Shown: positions 45,305 through 53,645 of the stretch, in pieces | Layout: each line of letters starts with the position of its first letter | How positions within the stretch are numbered: position 1 is the first letter of the stretch | Assembly: GCF_002368295.1 (NCBI RefSeq) | Contig: NZ_AP018248.1 | Coordinates: 2,725,977 to 2,789,976, forward strand | DNA from: Tolypothrix tenuis PCC 7101 | GTDB taxonomy: Bacteria; Cyanobacteriota; Cyanobacteriia; Cyanobacteriales; Nostocaceae | DNA: 64,000 nucleotides | Direction of reading: 5' to 3' | The notes under the pieces: generated by a model | Seen by the model: the letters and a program-made list of their open reading frames with translations, nothing else | Databases searched by the model: none | Told to the model about the DNA's origin: nothing | Made by a program: the position numbers and the translations under genes

Positions 45305-45443
45305 ATCACTTGCGGGTGTATTCTCGCCTATTCGGATAAGGAAAAGGAGTCAATTCAGAAGAATAGAATCCTCGTAAAGCTGACCGTAAAATACACCGTC
45401 GCAGGATCAACAACGGAAATCAATACTTGTACCCGCAAGTGAT
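45305..45443 (-). ncRNA. Candidate retron ncRNA (msr-msd)
   Basis: About 139 nt bounded by a perfect 13-bp inverted repeat: 45431-45443 (a1, 5' on this strand) and 45305-45317 (a2), sequence ATCACTTGCGGGT and its complement. a2 ends 18 bp before the RT start, the position expected for msr-msd. Inside the 3' half, 45361-45369 pairs with 45320-45333 around a bulge (CTATTC/GAATAG plus ATTCT/AGAAT), a plausible msd hairpin. I could not locate the branching G. A minus-strand TATAAA at 45467-45472 could be its -10 box. The RNA is shorter than the best-known examples. Confidence 0.75.
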
Positions 45444-45810
45444 TTAAGTTGTCTGTATGAGGTTGTTTATACGAGGAATTACTAAATAATTCATCACTTA
45501 TATACACCTCTGCCCTAGTTTAATCGATAAGTGCGTTTACTAGCCACAAAGTGGGAAACTTTGCTAAAGTCCTCTACTGAAAGAGTATAAAGTTTTGATT
45601 CAATCCACGCAAGGTGAGTAAGTTATGAATGATGGTTTGTAGTGACTATTAAAATTCTGCTCACTATGCAAAAAAAACCTATGTAGCGTAGTAAGAAATA
45701 TTCTTTTAAATACCAGCTACTAATTATAATTTTTACTTAGTTGACTTAGTTTAGGGACTTGCTTCTTTGCACAGTCAATGAACTCAACAATAAATAAATA
45801 TTTAACTTGG

Positions 45811-45855
45811 TGAGAAAAAAGAAAAACCGACTGGCTGTATCGCTCTACCAGTCGG
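45811..45855 (-). terminator. Terminator-like hairpin on the minus strand
   Basis: CCGACTGG (45827-45834) and CCAGTCGG (45848-45855) form a perfect 8-bp stem. Read on the minus strand it is followed by TTTTTCTTTTTTCTC, a good U-tract. No annotated minus-strand gene lies upstream, so it may end a small RNA or insulate the retron. Confidence 0.6.
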
Positions 45856-46173
45856 CAACTAGCTTACCTTACTTTTCAGAAGGAGACAATAAGACAACAA
45901 AACGGATAATGTTCTAAAACCTTGCCTTATATTTGCAACAATTAAAATTAGGTATTGGAATTACCTATTTACTATACCTAAAATTGTGCTTGTATCGAAT
46001 CAGACAGGCTATAGTTCATTTTCAGCGCTTTTGCCTATAATTGGTAGATGCGATAGACCATTTAATAATGCTTGTATGGGTTGAATGCAGAACCCAACTT
46101 GATTACAAGTATACCTTGAGTGCCAAAATAATCAAGGTATTTGTACCACTTTTTTTACTGGCTGAAAAATTCT

Positions 46174-46746
46174 ATGACTCCTCACGAAAGTGAAGCAAAA
46201 GATAGCCCAGCGTCATCAAAAATATGGCGTAGTTGGCAGGAAAATCTAACTCTAGTTGCGATCGCGTTATGTTTGGCCTTTCTGATTCGCACTTTTATTG
46301 CCGAACCGCGCTTTATCCCTTCGGATTCTATGTTACCCACTTTACACACAGGCGATCGCCTGGTTGTGGAAAAAATTTCTTATAAATTTCATCCGCCTAA
46401 AACTGGGGATATTATTGTTTTTCAGCCACCAGAAGAACTGCAACGCCGGGGATATCCTAAAGACCAAGCTTTTATCAAGCGGGTGATTGGTGAACCGGGA
46501 GAGATTGTGAGCGTTGCTCATGGTAAAGTTTACCTCAACGGTCAAGCCTTGCAAGAAGACTATATTGCTGAACCACCAAATAATCCTTACCCACCACAAG
46601 TAGTTCCAGAAGGCGAATTTTTTGTCATGGGTGATAATCGTAACGATAGCAATGACTCTCGTTACTGGGGTTTTTTACCCAGAAAAAATATTATTGGTCG
46701 AGCCACATTTCGTTTTTGGCCCCTCGACCGCTTTGGGTTTATTTAA
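46174..46746 (+). CDS. lepB: Signal peptidase I
   Basis: 190 aa from the ATG at 46174; an extension to a TTG at 46141 is unlikely. One N-terminal membrane span (about 24-43), catalytic Ser52 in PSDSMLPT and Lys102 in FIKRVIGEPG, then the conserved VPEGEFFVMGDNRNDSNDSRYWGFLP. Cleaves signal peptides of exported proteins at the cytoplasmic or thylakoid membrane. The nearest genes are unrelated: the retron upstream, ComEA-like gene convergent downstream. Confidence 0.96.
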   Translation: MTPHESEAKDSPASSKIWRSWQENLTLVAIALCLAFLIRTFIAEPRFIPSDSMLPTLHTGDRLVVEKISYKFHPPKTGDIIVFQPPEELQRRGYPKDQAFIKRVIGEPGEIVSVAHGKVYLNGQALQEDYIAEPPNNPYPPQVVPEGEFFVMGDNRNDSNDSRYWGFLPRKNIIGRATFRFWPLDRFGFI

Positions 46747-46762
46747 AATAAAAGGCTAGGGA

Positions 46763-46862
46763 CTAGTGGTCTGTCAAATTCATTTTGACTGTTAGAGAGA
46801 CGCGATAAATCGCCGTCTCTACAGGAAATCTATCCGTCAATTATTTCTTGACAGACTGCTAG
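46763..46862. mobile_element. MITE-like element, 100 bp
   Basis: Ends CTAGTGGTCTGTCAA (46763-46777) and its inverse at 46848-46862 match at 13 of 15. An inner dyad AGAGACGCGAT/ATCGCCGTCTCT lies at about 46795-46820. No coding capacity, no clear target duplication. Confidence 0.6.
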
Positions 46863-46908
46863 AAATTAGAAATTAAAAGTAGCTTTTCTAGTTAATTATG
46901 ATTGTTCC

Positions 46909-46951
46909 TAGTCCCCAATCCCTAATCCCTAGTCCCCAATCTCCAGTCCCC
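46909..46951. repeat. STRR: CCCCAAT/CCCTAGT units
   Basis: About six heptamers (TCCCCAA, TCCCTAG and similar) directly after the ComEA-like gene stop. Confidence 0.8.
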
Positions 46952-46954
46952 AAC

Positions 46955-47488
46955 TTAAAACCTGAGATAATACATTAGTTGCGCGATCGCATCTGCTGGA
47001 AGTGCCAAGCGCTGCTGGAAATCCACTAAGCTACGATAAGGGCCAGCAGCTAAACGATTTTGCACAACAGCTTGCGCTAAAGATATATCAATAAAAGGTA
47101 TTTTTGCTAGGTGTTCAACTGTTGCTAAATTGGGATTAAGTAAGGGTACCGGACATTCTAAAGATTCTTCGTCATAGTAAGCAAAATTAAGCAGTGGCTT
47201 AATTGGCTGTAATCGCTGCACAGGAATAGCCAAAGCTGCTGCAATATCTTCTATACAATAAAATTTAACACCGGAACGTGAAAGTTCTACGAGCGATCGC
47301 GCCTGATGAATGGAAAACCCCGGTAAGCGTAACCAATCATCTACAGTTGCTTGATTAGCATCAATGTGAATCCCCAATTGAATCGCCAGCTGAATTTCTT
47401 CCCCAGATTGCAGTCTATAGTAAGGGTCGTTGAGGAGCTGGGTACGGAGTTTTTGTAACCTGGGGTTGAAAGATAGCCAGTTTTTCAT
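46955..47488 (-). CDS. ComEA-like helix-hairpin-helix protein
   Basis: 177 aa, ATG at 47488. Two helix-hairpin-helix segments: IDANQATVDDWLRLPGFSIHQARSLVELS (about 49-78) and NPNLATVEHLAKIPFIDISLAQAVVQNRLAAGPYRSLVDFQQRLAL (about 119-163). This resembles the DNA-binding part of ComEA, but there is no signal peptide or membrane anchor, so a role in DNA uptake is not shown; cytosolic DNA binding is likelier. The TM2/SHOCT gene lies 13 bp upstream on the same strand, so they form one transcript. Confidence 0.82.
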   Translation of the reverse strand: MKNWLSFNPRLQKLRTQLLNDPYYRLQSGEEIQLAIQLGIHIDANQATVDDWLRLPGFSIHQARSLVELSRSGVKFYCIEDIAAALAIPVQRLQPIKPLLNFAYYDEESLECPVPLLNPNLATVEHLAKIPFIDISLAQAVVQNRLAAGPYRSLVDFQQRLALPADAIAQLMYYLRF

Positions 47489-47501
47489 ACTTTTTCTGGT
47501 G

Positions 47502-47876
47502 TTAAGAAATTTGGTCTAGCATCTGGCGGCGCTTTTGCTCAAATTCGTACTCAGAGATTAATCCATCTTGGCGCAGCTTATCTAATTCTCGCAAAGCATC
47601 TGCGATCGCTCCTACTTGATTGCTTACCTGCTGTGAATTTTTGATTGCTGACTTACCAAAATTAAAATTGCGATCAAAAGCTTCTTCATCTTGAGCCAAG
47701 TACCAAACCCCTTCAATAGCACTGGCTACTTTGGGGATAGGAGTCCAAGAAAGCAGAACATACAATATTCCCCACACTGGTTGTCCTAGATAAAACTTAT
47801 GTAATCCTGAAATGGTCAGCGTGCCAGAAAAAGCTAAAATAGCGGCAACGCTGCGGCTTTTTCGCTTGGTTAACAT
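47502..47876 (-). CDS. TM2 domain protein with C-terminal SHOCT-like motif
   Basis: 124 aa from the ATG at 47876, with GGGGA just upstream; the frame extends three codons to a TTG. TM2 domain: AAILAFSGTLTISGLHKFYLGQPVWGILYVLLSW (two spans). The last 35 residues, LRELDKLRQDGLISEYEFEQKRRQML, are a SHOCT motif. Small membrane protein of unknown role. Followed by the ComEA-like gene after 13 bp. Confidence 0.88.
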   Translation of the reverse strand: MLTKRKSRSVAAILAFSGTLTISGLHKFYLGQPVWGILYVLLSWTPIPKVASAIEGVWYLAQDEEAFDRNFNFGKSAIKNSQQVSNQVGAIADALRELDKLRQDGLISEYEFEQKRRQMLDQIS

Positions 47877-47885
47877 ATTCCCCAA

Positions 47886-48409
47886 TTTACCACTAGTACA
47901 TTACCTACAATTAGATAGTCATCCTAGCAAAGCACTTGCATAAATGCAGCTTATTGTTTGGTGCTGGGCATTGAGTGTTTGATGTTTTTCTTGATCACCC
48001 ATTACCAATTACCGATGGTTACGGCTAAAAGTTGCAAATAAACTTAACTATTCCATTGGCTGTGCTGCCTTCTGCCTCTTCTCTACAGCAAATATTTATA
48101 CTTCTCCTAATGTATGTGAATCTATTTTATTGATTTTTGCTATGGCTGATCAGTTCTCAATAAGTAGGCTATATTCAAATAACCTAGATACCGAGGAATT
48201 GCCTAAATTCATTGTATTTCCTAGCAGTTATTTATATATAATATGTAATATATGATATTACATAAACTTGGGCTGAGGAAATTTCTTAAATAGCAAAAAT
48301 TTGAGCTAGGTTTTAGTTCAAATTAGTCTTAGCCACAAAAAATAAAATTCTCGGTTTTTAGTGTACCGAATAGTTGCAAAATATCCACCTGTTGTTACTA
48401 CAAGCAGCG
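47886..48409. other. Intergenic region, nothing distinctive
   Basis: About 500 bp, AT-rich, with a few heptamer-like words (47955-48010) and a TATATAATATGTAATATATG stretch near 48230-48255 that may be promoter-proximal for the TPR gene. No gene seen. Confidence 0.6.
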
Positions 48410-48829
48410 ATGTCCCTAATTCCGAAACTCAGAGAAAAACCAGTGGAACAGAAAGTAGACCAAAAAAATCATGTTCAGCCCGTCGAACAAAACTATGCGG
48501 ATCGGCACTACCAGAGGGCTGTTCAGTATGCTAATCAAAGCAACTGGGCAAGTTGTGTGCAAGAATTACGTGAGGCCATCAAACTAGAACCAAAAATTAG
48601 TGACTATCATGCATTATTAGGCGTTGCATATTTTAAGCAGAACTTCCAGGGAATGGCAACAGTTTATATTCGCCAAGCATTAAAGCTGAATCCCCAAGAC
48701 CCTGTAGCATTGAAATATGCTGCCAAATTGAACATTAAAGAAGCCCAACCCCCCAATCCTAAATCAGCAGCAATTTCTGTAGGTCTTGCCTCAGTATTAA
48801 GCTTGTTTACTTCACGCTCGGAATCTTGA
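48410..48829 (+). CDS. Small TPR protein
   Basis: 139 aa from the ATG at 48410; an upstream TTG at 48374 is possible but adds an unlikely segment. Two TPRs: HYQRAVQYANQSNWASCVQELREAIKLEP and DYHALLGVAYFKQNFQGMATVYIRQALKLNP, then a short C-terminus ending in an alanine/serine-rich segment. Possibly a scaffold protein; partner unknown. DUF1825 gene follows at 137 bp on the same strand. Confidence 0.82.
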   Translation: MSLIPKLREKPVEQKVDQKNHVQPVEQNYADRHYQRAVQYANQSNWASCVQELREAIKLEPKISDYHALLGVAYFKQNFQGMATVYIRQALKLNPQDPVALKYAAKLNIKEAQPPNPKSAAISVGLASVLSLFTSRSES

Positions 48830-48966
48830 GTCAAGTGTTGAAATTTCCCTAAAAAACCGTAAAGAAACCGGAGCTTATTCCCTAGAGTATTGCCCTAGAC
48901 TAGAATAAAAATATAAGCAAAACCATAATTTGCTGAGTGTGGGCGCTCAGTTGAATATTAAACAAA

Positions 48967-49290
48967 ATGGGATTCTTTGACTCTGAGATAGTTCAGCAAG
49001 AAGCAAAACAGCTGTTTGACGATTATCAAGCACTTATCAAGCTTGGCAATAGCTACGGCAAATTTGACCGTGAAGGTAAAAAGCTGTTTATTGAGCAAAT
49101 GGAAGCCATGATGGATCGGTATCGCATCTTTATGAAGCGCTTTGAGCTATCAGAAGATTTCATGGCACAAATGACTATGGAGCAGATGAAAACTCAGCTA
49201 GGTCAGTTTGGAGTGACACCACAACAAATGTTTGACCAAATGCATCTTACTCTACAACGGATGAAAGCCGAGCTGGAAAAACAAGTATAG
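48967..49290 (+). CDS. DUF1825 family protein
   Basis: 107 aa, ATG. All-helical, methionine-rich protein (MGFFDSEIVQQEAKQLFDDYQ, MDRYRIFMKRFELSEDFMAQMTMEQM). Cyanobacterial family of unknown function and full length here. Cytosolic. Confidence 0.88.
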   Translation: MGFFDSEIVQQEAKQLFDDYQALIKLGNSYGKFDREGKKLFIEQMEAMMDRYRIFMKRFELSEDFMAQMTMEQMKTQLGQFGVTPQQMFDQMHLTLQRMKAELEKQV

Positions 49291-49409
49291 GGTCTAGGGG
49301 CTAGAAGTTAGGTAATAGTGCTGCTATTAAGTCAGCCAAAATTTAAAATCCAAAAAGTCAATATTCATCAGCTTCTAGTCCTTAGTCCCCAGTACCCATT
49401 ATCTAGTTC

Positions 49410-51341
49410 CTATTCCCGGTCATTTGATTTTGGACGAGGGAACTGAGAGGGCGATTTAAAGCTTTCTACTGGTACATCCTTTAAAGCCTTTTGCATAAAG
49501 TCACGCCAGATGGGGGCTACCATCACCCCACCTGTAGCACCGTGGGCTAATTGTCTATTGTCGTCTCTACCAACCCAGACAGCAGTTGTTAACTGGGGTA
49601 CCGTACCTACAAACCAAATATCCTTTTCTGAGGATGTTGTACCCGTTTTACCTGCGGCAGGGCGACCTATAGCAGCATTTTTACCAGTACCATCAGTAAT
49701 TACCGATTGCATAACGTTAATAATTGCTGCTGATGCCCAAGGATCTAAGACTAGTTGGGGCTTGGGGGTGTTATCTAATAAAACATTTCCGCTACTATCT
49801 GTAACACGAGCAATGACTGTGGGTGGTGACTGCCAACCATAATTAGCAAAGGTGGCATAGGCACTAGCCATTTCTAATGGTGTCACGCCAATCGCACCTA
49901 GAGGTAAAGAAGTCACTGGCTCCATTGGACTCATAATTCCCAAGGTACGGCAAGTTTCGATGACTTTATTCATCCCCACTGACTTACCAACCTTAATGAC
50001 AGGGATATTACGCGATTGGGCTAGGGCTGTGCGAATTGACATTGCCCCAGAAAACCCACCATCATAGTTTTTCGGATAGTACCAACCATTACCATCTCGA
50101 TAACTAACTGGAGCGTCTACCACCGTTGTATCTGGTGCAAATTTTCCAGAAGCAAAAGCTGTGTAGTAAACAAATGGTTTGAAAGAAGATCCAGGCTGAC
50201 GTTGCGCTTGGGTGGCCCGGTTAAATTCGCTGGTTTTAGCGTCTACACCACCTACCAAAGCTTTGACAAAATGTGTCCGGGGGTCAATTGCTACCAAAGC
50301 CATTTGATTTTTAGATAAGCCCTCGCCTTGGAGCCTTTCATGCCAGGTAGCAACAGTTTGCTCTGCCATTTTTTGGAATTCGGCATCAACTGTAGTTTGG
50401 ACGCGCATACCGCCTTTCAATAGTGCTTCTCGCCCGAACTTCTTCGCTAGCTCCTGAGAAACGGTATTAGTGACATAAGGTAATGCACTACCTTGAAACG
50501 ACCTGATTTTACCTAATTTAATTTCTTGCTTGAGCGCATCATCATACTCTTGCTGGCTAATCCAGTTTAAATCCAGCATCCGCCCTAAAACTTCTTTTTG
50601 TTTTTGTTTTGCCAACTTCATGCTGACAAAAGGGCTAAATTCCTCTGGTGCTTGAATTAAACCAGCCATCATCGCCGATTCGCCCAAAGTTAAATATTCT
50701 GAGGATTTGTTAAAGTAACTGCGTGCTGCAGTTTGTACTCCATAGTTGTTATGACCCCAATACACTTGATTGAGGTACATTTCTAATATTTGGTCTTTAG
50801 AAAGAATTTGCTCTAAGCGAATTGCCAGAACTGCTTCTGCAATTTTGCGGGTAAAGGCACGCTTTTGAGACAAAAATATATTTTTCACCAACTGCATGGT
50901 GATGGTAGAGCCACCTTCTTTAACTCCACCAGCAATTGAGTTAACAACGATCGCACGCCCTACACCTGTAGGATTAATACCGTGGTGGTTGTAAAAATGA
51001 CCATCTTCGCTGGCTAATACTGCCCGTTTTAAATTGGGAGAAATTTTATCTAAGGGCATAACTTCGCGGTTAGCTTCGCCATGAACGCTAGCTAACAGCT
51101 TGCCTTTAAGATCATAAATATAAGTAGTTTCTGAAGGAAAAAAGTTACGTAGTTGCCTCACATCTGGCAAGTTACGGAAACTAATAGCCAAGCCCACCAA
51201 TCCGCCCGCCACAATTGAACTTGTCAGCATCGTGATTGATAATAGAGTTCCGCCAGCTACCTGACCTACTCCTTTCAAAAACTCAAAACCTGATGAAGCC
51301 TTAGTTTGTGGCTCCTTGTCTTCAAAAGTCCTAGACGACAC
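49410..51341 (-). CDS. Class A penicillin-binding protein (PBP1A family)
   Basis: 643 aa. N-terminal membrane span (about 24-55), GT51 glycosyltransferase domain with catalytic Glu in ASEDGHFYNHHG, GGSTITMQLVKN and the helix RKIAEAVLAIRLEQ, then the transpeptidase with SxxK (QPGSSFKPF), SxN (SRN) and KTG (GKTGTTSSEKD). Bifunctional peptidoglycan synthase at the cell membrane. The first ATG is at 51341 (MSSRTFEDKE). Divergent from tyrS. Confidence 0.95.
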   Translation of the reverse strand: MSSRTFEDKEPQTKASSGFEFLKGVGQVAGGTLLSITMLTSSIVAGGLVGLAISFRNLPDVRQLRNFFPSETTYIYDLKGKLLASVHGEANREVMPLDKISPNLKRAVLASEDGHFYNHHGINPTGVGRAIVVNSIAGGVKEGGSTITMQLVKNIFLSQKRAFTRKIAEAVLAIRLEQILSKDQILEMYLNQVYWGHNNYGVQTAARSYFNKSSEYLTLGESAMMAGLIQAPEEFSPFVSMKLAKQKQKEVLGRMLDLNWISQQEYDDALKQEIKLGKIRSFQGSALPYVTNTVSQELAKKFGREALLKGGMRVQTTVDAEFQKMAEQTVATWHERLQGEGLSKNQMALVAIDPRTHFVKALVGGVDAKTSEFNRATQAQRQPGSSFKPFVYYTAFASGKFAPDTTVVDAPVSYRDGNGWYYPKNYDGGFSGAMSIRTALAQSRNIPVIKVGKSVGMNKVIETCRTLGIMSPMEPVTSLPLGAIGVTPLEMASAYATFANYGWQSPPTVIARVTDSSGNVLLDNTPKPQLVLDPWASAAIINVMQSVITDGTGKNAAIGRPAAGKTGTTSSEKDIWFVGTVPQLTTAVWVGRDDNRQLAHGATGGVMVAPIWRDFMQKALKDVPVESFKSPSQFPRPKSNDRE

Positions 51342-51514
51342 GGCGATTTCACTTCCTCACTTGTAAATTTAACTGTAATTGATTTGGCGAAGCAAGGCGG
51401 TTGATTTTTTGCAATTATAGTAGTTTGGCAGATAAGAGAACGGACAAATTGCCAGTGAATACAACCAACTTAATTTCTTCAGCCCAAAGTTTAATTAATA
51501 GCGAATCTCCTAGC

Positions 51515-52711
51515 ATGGCGCAAGATTTTGCTTGGTTGCGTCGTGGTGTCGTGGAAATCTTCCCACAACCAACAGATGTTGACAGCGAAAGTGAAACTTT
51601 AGAAAAGCGCTTGGCAACTACAAGCAGACCTTTAAGGGTCAAATTAGGCATTGATCCAACCGGTGCTGATATTCATCTTGGTCATAGCATACCGGTACGA
51701 AAACTGCGAGCTTTTCAAGATGCTGGTCATACAGCAGTGCTAATTATTGGTGATTTTACGGCTCGCATTGGCGATCCGACTGGTAAATCTGAGGTACGTC
51801 GCCAACTGACAGAAGCAGAGGTAGCGCAGAACGCCCAGACTTATCTTGACCAAGTACGCCCTATATTGGATTTTGACACACCTGGCAGATTAGAGGTACG
51901 TTATAACTCCGAATGGCTCTCCCGGCTAGATTTAGGAAAAATTTTAGAATTACTTTCCACAATGACAGTAGGGCAGATGCTAGCCAAGGAAGGATTTGCA
52001 GAGCGTTATAAAAAAGAGAATCCTATTTTCCTCCATGAGTTCCTTTATCCGTTGATGCAGGGATATGATTCTGTGGCGGTTGAGGCTGATGTGGAGTTAG
52101 GGGGAACTGACCAAAAATTTAATATTGCTGTGGGGCGAGATTTACAACGCCATTTTGGGCAAAAGCCTCAGTTTGGGCTATTACTACCAATTTTGATTGG
52201 TACAGATGGCGTACAGAAAATGTCTAAGTCTTTAGGTAATTATGTAGGGTTGTCGGAACACCCATCAGATAAATATCAAAAGCTGCAGGGAGTTCCCGAT
52301 CAATTACTAACCCAGTATTTTGAACTACTGACAGATTTAGCTTTAGAGAAATTGCCCGCAAACCCACGCGATCGCCAATTACTTTTAGCATGGGAAGTTG
52401 TGAAACAATATCACGGCGAAGCTGCGGCGAATCAAGCGAAAGAAGCTGCTGATAGTGGCGGTAAAAAAGGTGCTATTCCGGAATTCTCCTTGGCTGAGAT
52501 TCCTCAGTTTCCGGTAAAGTTGGCTTATTTGCTCAATGTTAGCGGGTTATGCAAAAGTAGCGGCGAAGGTAAACGCAAAATTCAAGAAGGTGGGGTTTAC
52601 CTAGATGGCGATCGCATTACTAATGTTGATACCACTTTTGCCCAACCTGATGAGTTAGCTCAGAAAGTTTTGCAGGTAGGGAAAAACAAGTTTGTGCGCT
52701 TAGTACCTTAA
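51515..52711 (+). CDS. tyrS: Tyrosyl-tRNA synthetase
   Basis: 398 aa from the ATG at 51515 (MAQDFAWLRRG). Class Ic synthetase: HLGH (54-57) and KMSKS (235-239), then the C-terminal S4 RNA-binding domain (KLAYLLNVSGLCKSSGEGKRKIQEGGVYLDGDRI). The long-form frame that begins at 51401 adds 38 unconserved residues and overlaps the PBP1A promoter, so it was not used. Short gap to pyrF (8 bp) suggests one transcript. Confidence 0.95.
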   Translation: MAQDFAWLRRGVVEIFPQPTDVDSESETLEKRLATTSRPLRVKLGIDPTGADIHLGHSIPVRKLRAFQDAGHTAVLIIGDFTARIGDPTGKSEVRRQLTEAEVAQNAQTYLDQVRPILDFDTPGRLEVRYNSEWLSRLDLGKILELLSTMTVGQMLAKEGFAERYKKENPIFLHEFLYPLMQGYDSVAVEADVELGGTDQKFNIAVGRDLQRHFGQKPQFGLLLPILIGTDGVQKMSKSLGNYVGLSEHPSDKYQKLQGVPDQLLTQYFELLTDLALEKLPANPRDRQLLLAWEVVKQYHGEAAANQAKEAADSGGKKGAIPEFSLAEIPQFPVKLAYLLNVSGLCKSSGEGKRKIQEGGVYLDGDRITNVDTTFAQPDELAQKVLQVGKNKFVRLVP

Positions 52712-52719
52712 TCTATGAA

Positions 52720-53466
52720 ATGAACCGCCGATCAACGCCGATGAAAGCCGAGCAGCGAATTATTGTACCTTTGGATGTGCCAGATGTAGCGAGTGCGATC
52801 GCTCTTGTGGATCAGCTTCCGCAAGTTAATTTCTGGAAAGTTGGCTTAGAGTTGTTTACTAGCACTGGGCCAGCTATTCTCGCAGAGCTAAAATCTCGAG
52901 AAAAGCAGATTTTTCTGGATTTAAAGTTTCATGACATCCCCAATACTGTTGCTGGCGCTTGTCAGGCGGCGGCTCGTTATGGGGTGGATTTGTTAACTAT
53001 TCATGCTACTGCTGGTAAGGATGCGCTGAAAGCCGCAACCGCAGCAGTACAAACGGGAGCAGCACAAGCGGGTGTAAAACCGCCAAAATTGATTGCGATT
53101 ACGCTGTTGACGAGCATTTCTGCTAGGCAGTTGGCCTTTGATTTAAAAATTCCGCTGGAATTGCCAGAATATGCTTTGTCAATGGCGCTACTAGCTCAAG
53201 AAACAGGCTTAGATGGCGCAGTTTGTTCGCCCCAAGAGGTAGCACAACTGCGGCAAACGTGCGGAGATGATTTTCTCTTCGTTTGTCCTGGCGTGCGTCC
53301 AACTTGGGCAGACAAAGCAGATCAACAGCGATCGCTCACCCCAGCACAAGCCATTAAAGCTGGGGCAGATTATTTAGTAATTGGCCGTCCAATTACTGCG
53401 GCTACCGAGCCTGAGTTAGCCTGGAACAGAATTATTGAGGAGATAACTCAAGGGACTAACAAATAA
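52720..53466 (+). CDS. pyrF: Orotidine 5'-phosphate decarboxylase
   Basis: Last step of UMP synthesis. Up to 248 aa; the DxKxHDIPNT signature is FLDLKFHDIPNT (about 74-85), then LLTIHAT, ITLLTS, and VCPGVRP with LVIGRPIT at the phosphate site. Two ATGs are possible, 52720 and 52741; the second fits the family N-terminus (MKAEQRIIVPLDVP) better. Directly downstream of tyrS. Confidence 0.94.
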   Translation: MNRRSTPMKAEQRIIVPLDVPDVASAIALVDQLPQVNFWKVGLELFTSTGPAILAELKSREKQIFLDLKFHDIPNTVAGACQAAARYGVDLLTIHATAGKDALKAATAAVQTGAAQAGVKPPKLIAITLLTSISARQLAFDLKIPLELPEYALSMALLAQETGLDGAVCSPQEVAQLRQTCGDDFLFVCPGVRPTWADKADQQRSLTPAQAIKAGADYLVIGRPITAATEPELAWNRIIEEITQGTNK

Positions 53467-53492
53467 AAAATATCCTATCGCTGTGTAAGCTG

Positions 53493-53530
53493 AGGGAGCA
53501 GAGGAAGCAGAGGAAGCAGAGGAGGAATAG
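53493..53530. repeat. GCAGAGGAA nonamer repeat
   Basis: Tandem GCAGAGGAA units just after pyrF. The same repeat with variants is at about 14885-14915. Not coding. Confidence 0.75.
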
Positions 53531-53645
53531 AATTTTACCTTTGCTTTCAAAACTCGATAACCTAATTTTTGGAAGTTCCAAAGAGGTATAAAACAGGAAT
53601 ATTCCCTCTTCAAGAAACGATGGGCGATCGCTCCCACAACCAAGC

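Larger units (their letters stand above)
45287..46173. other. Intergenic region between the retron RT and lepB
   Basis: No protein gene. It contains the retron ncRNA (45305-45443), a possible promoter box TATAAA on the minus strand (45467-45472), a CAAAG/CTTTG hairpin near 45547, a minus-strand terminator-like hairpin (45811-45855), and the lepB 5' region. Confidence 0.7.

Noticed and set aside
46174..46190. CTCCTCAC word like the loop of the cyanobacterial small RNA Yfr1
   Set aside because: It lies in lepB coding sequence (MTPHES) and lacks the flanking hairpins.
51401..51514. N-terminal extension of tyrS
   Set aside because: No family similarity and no ATG; the synthetase starts at 51515.
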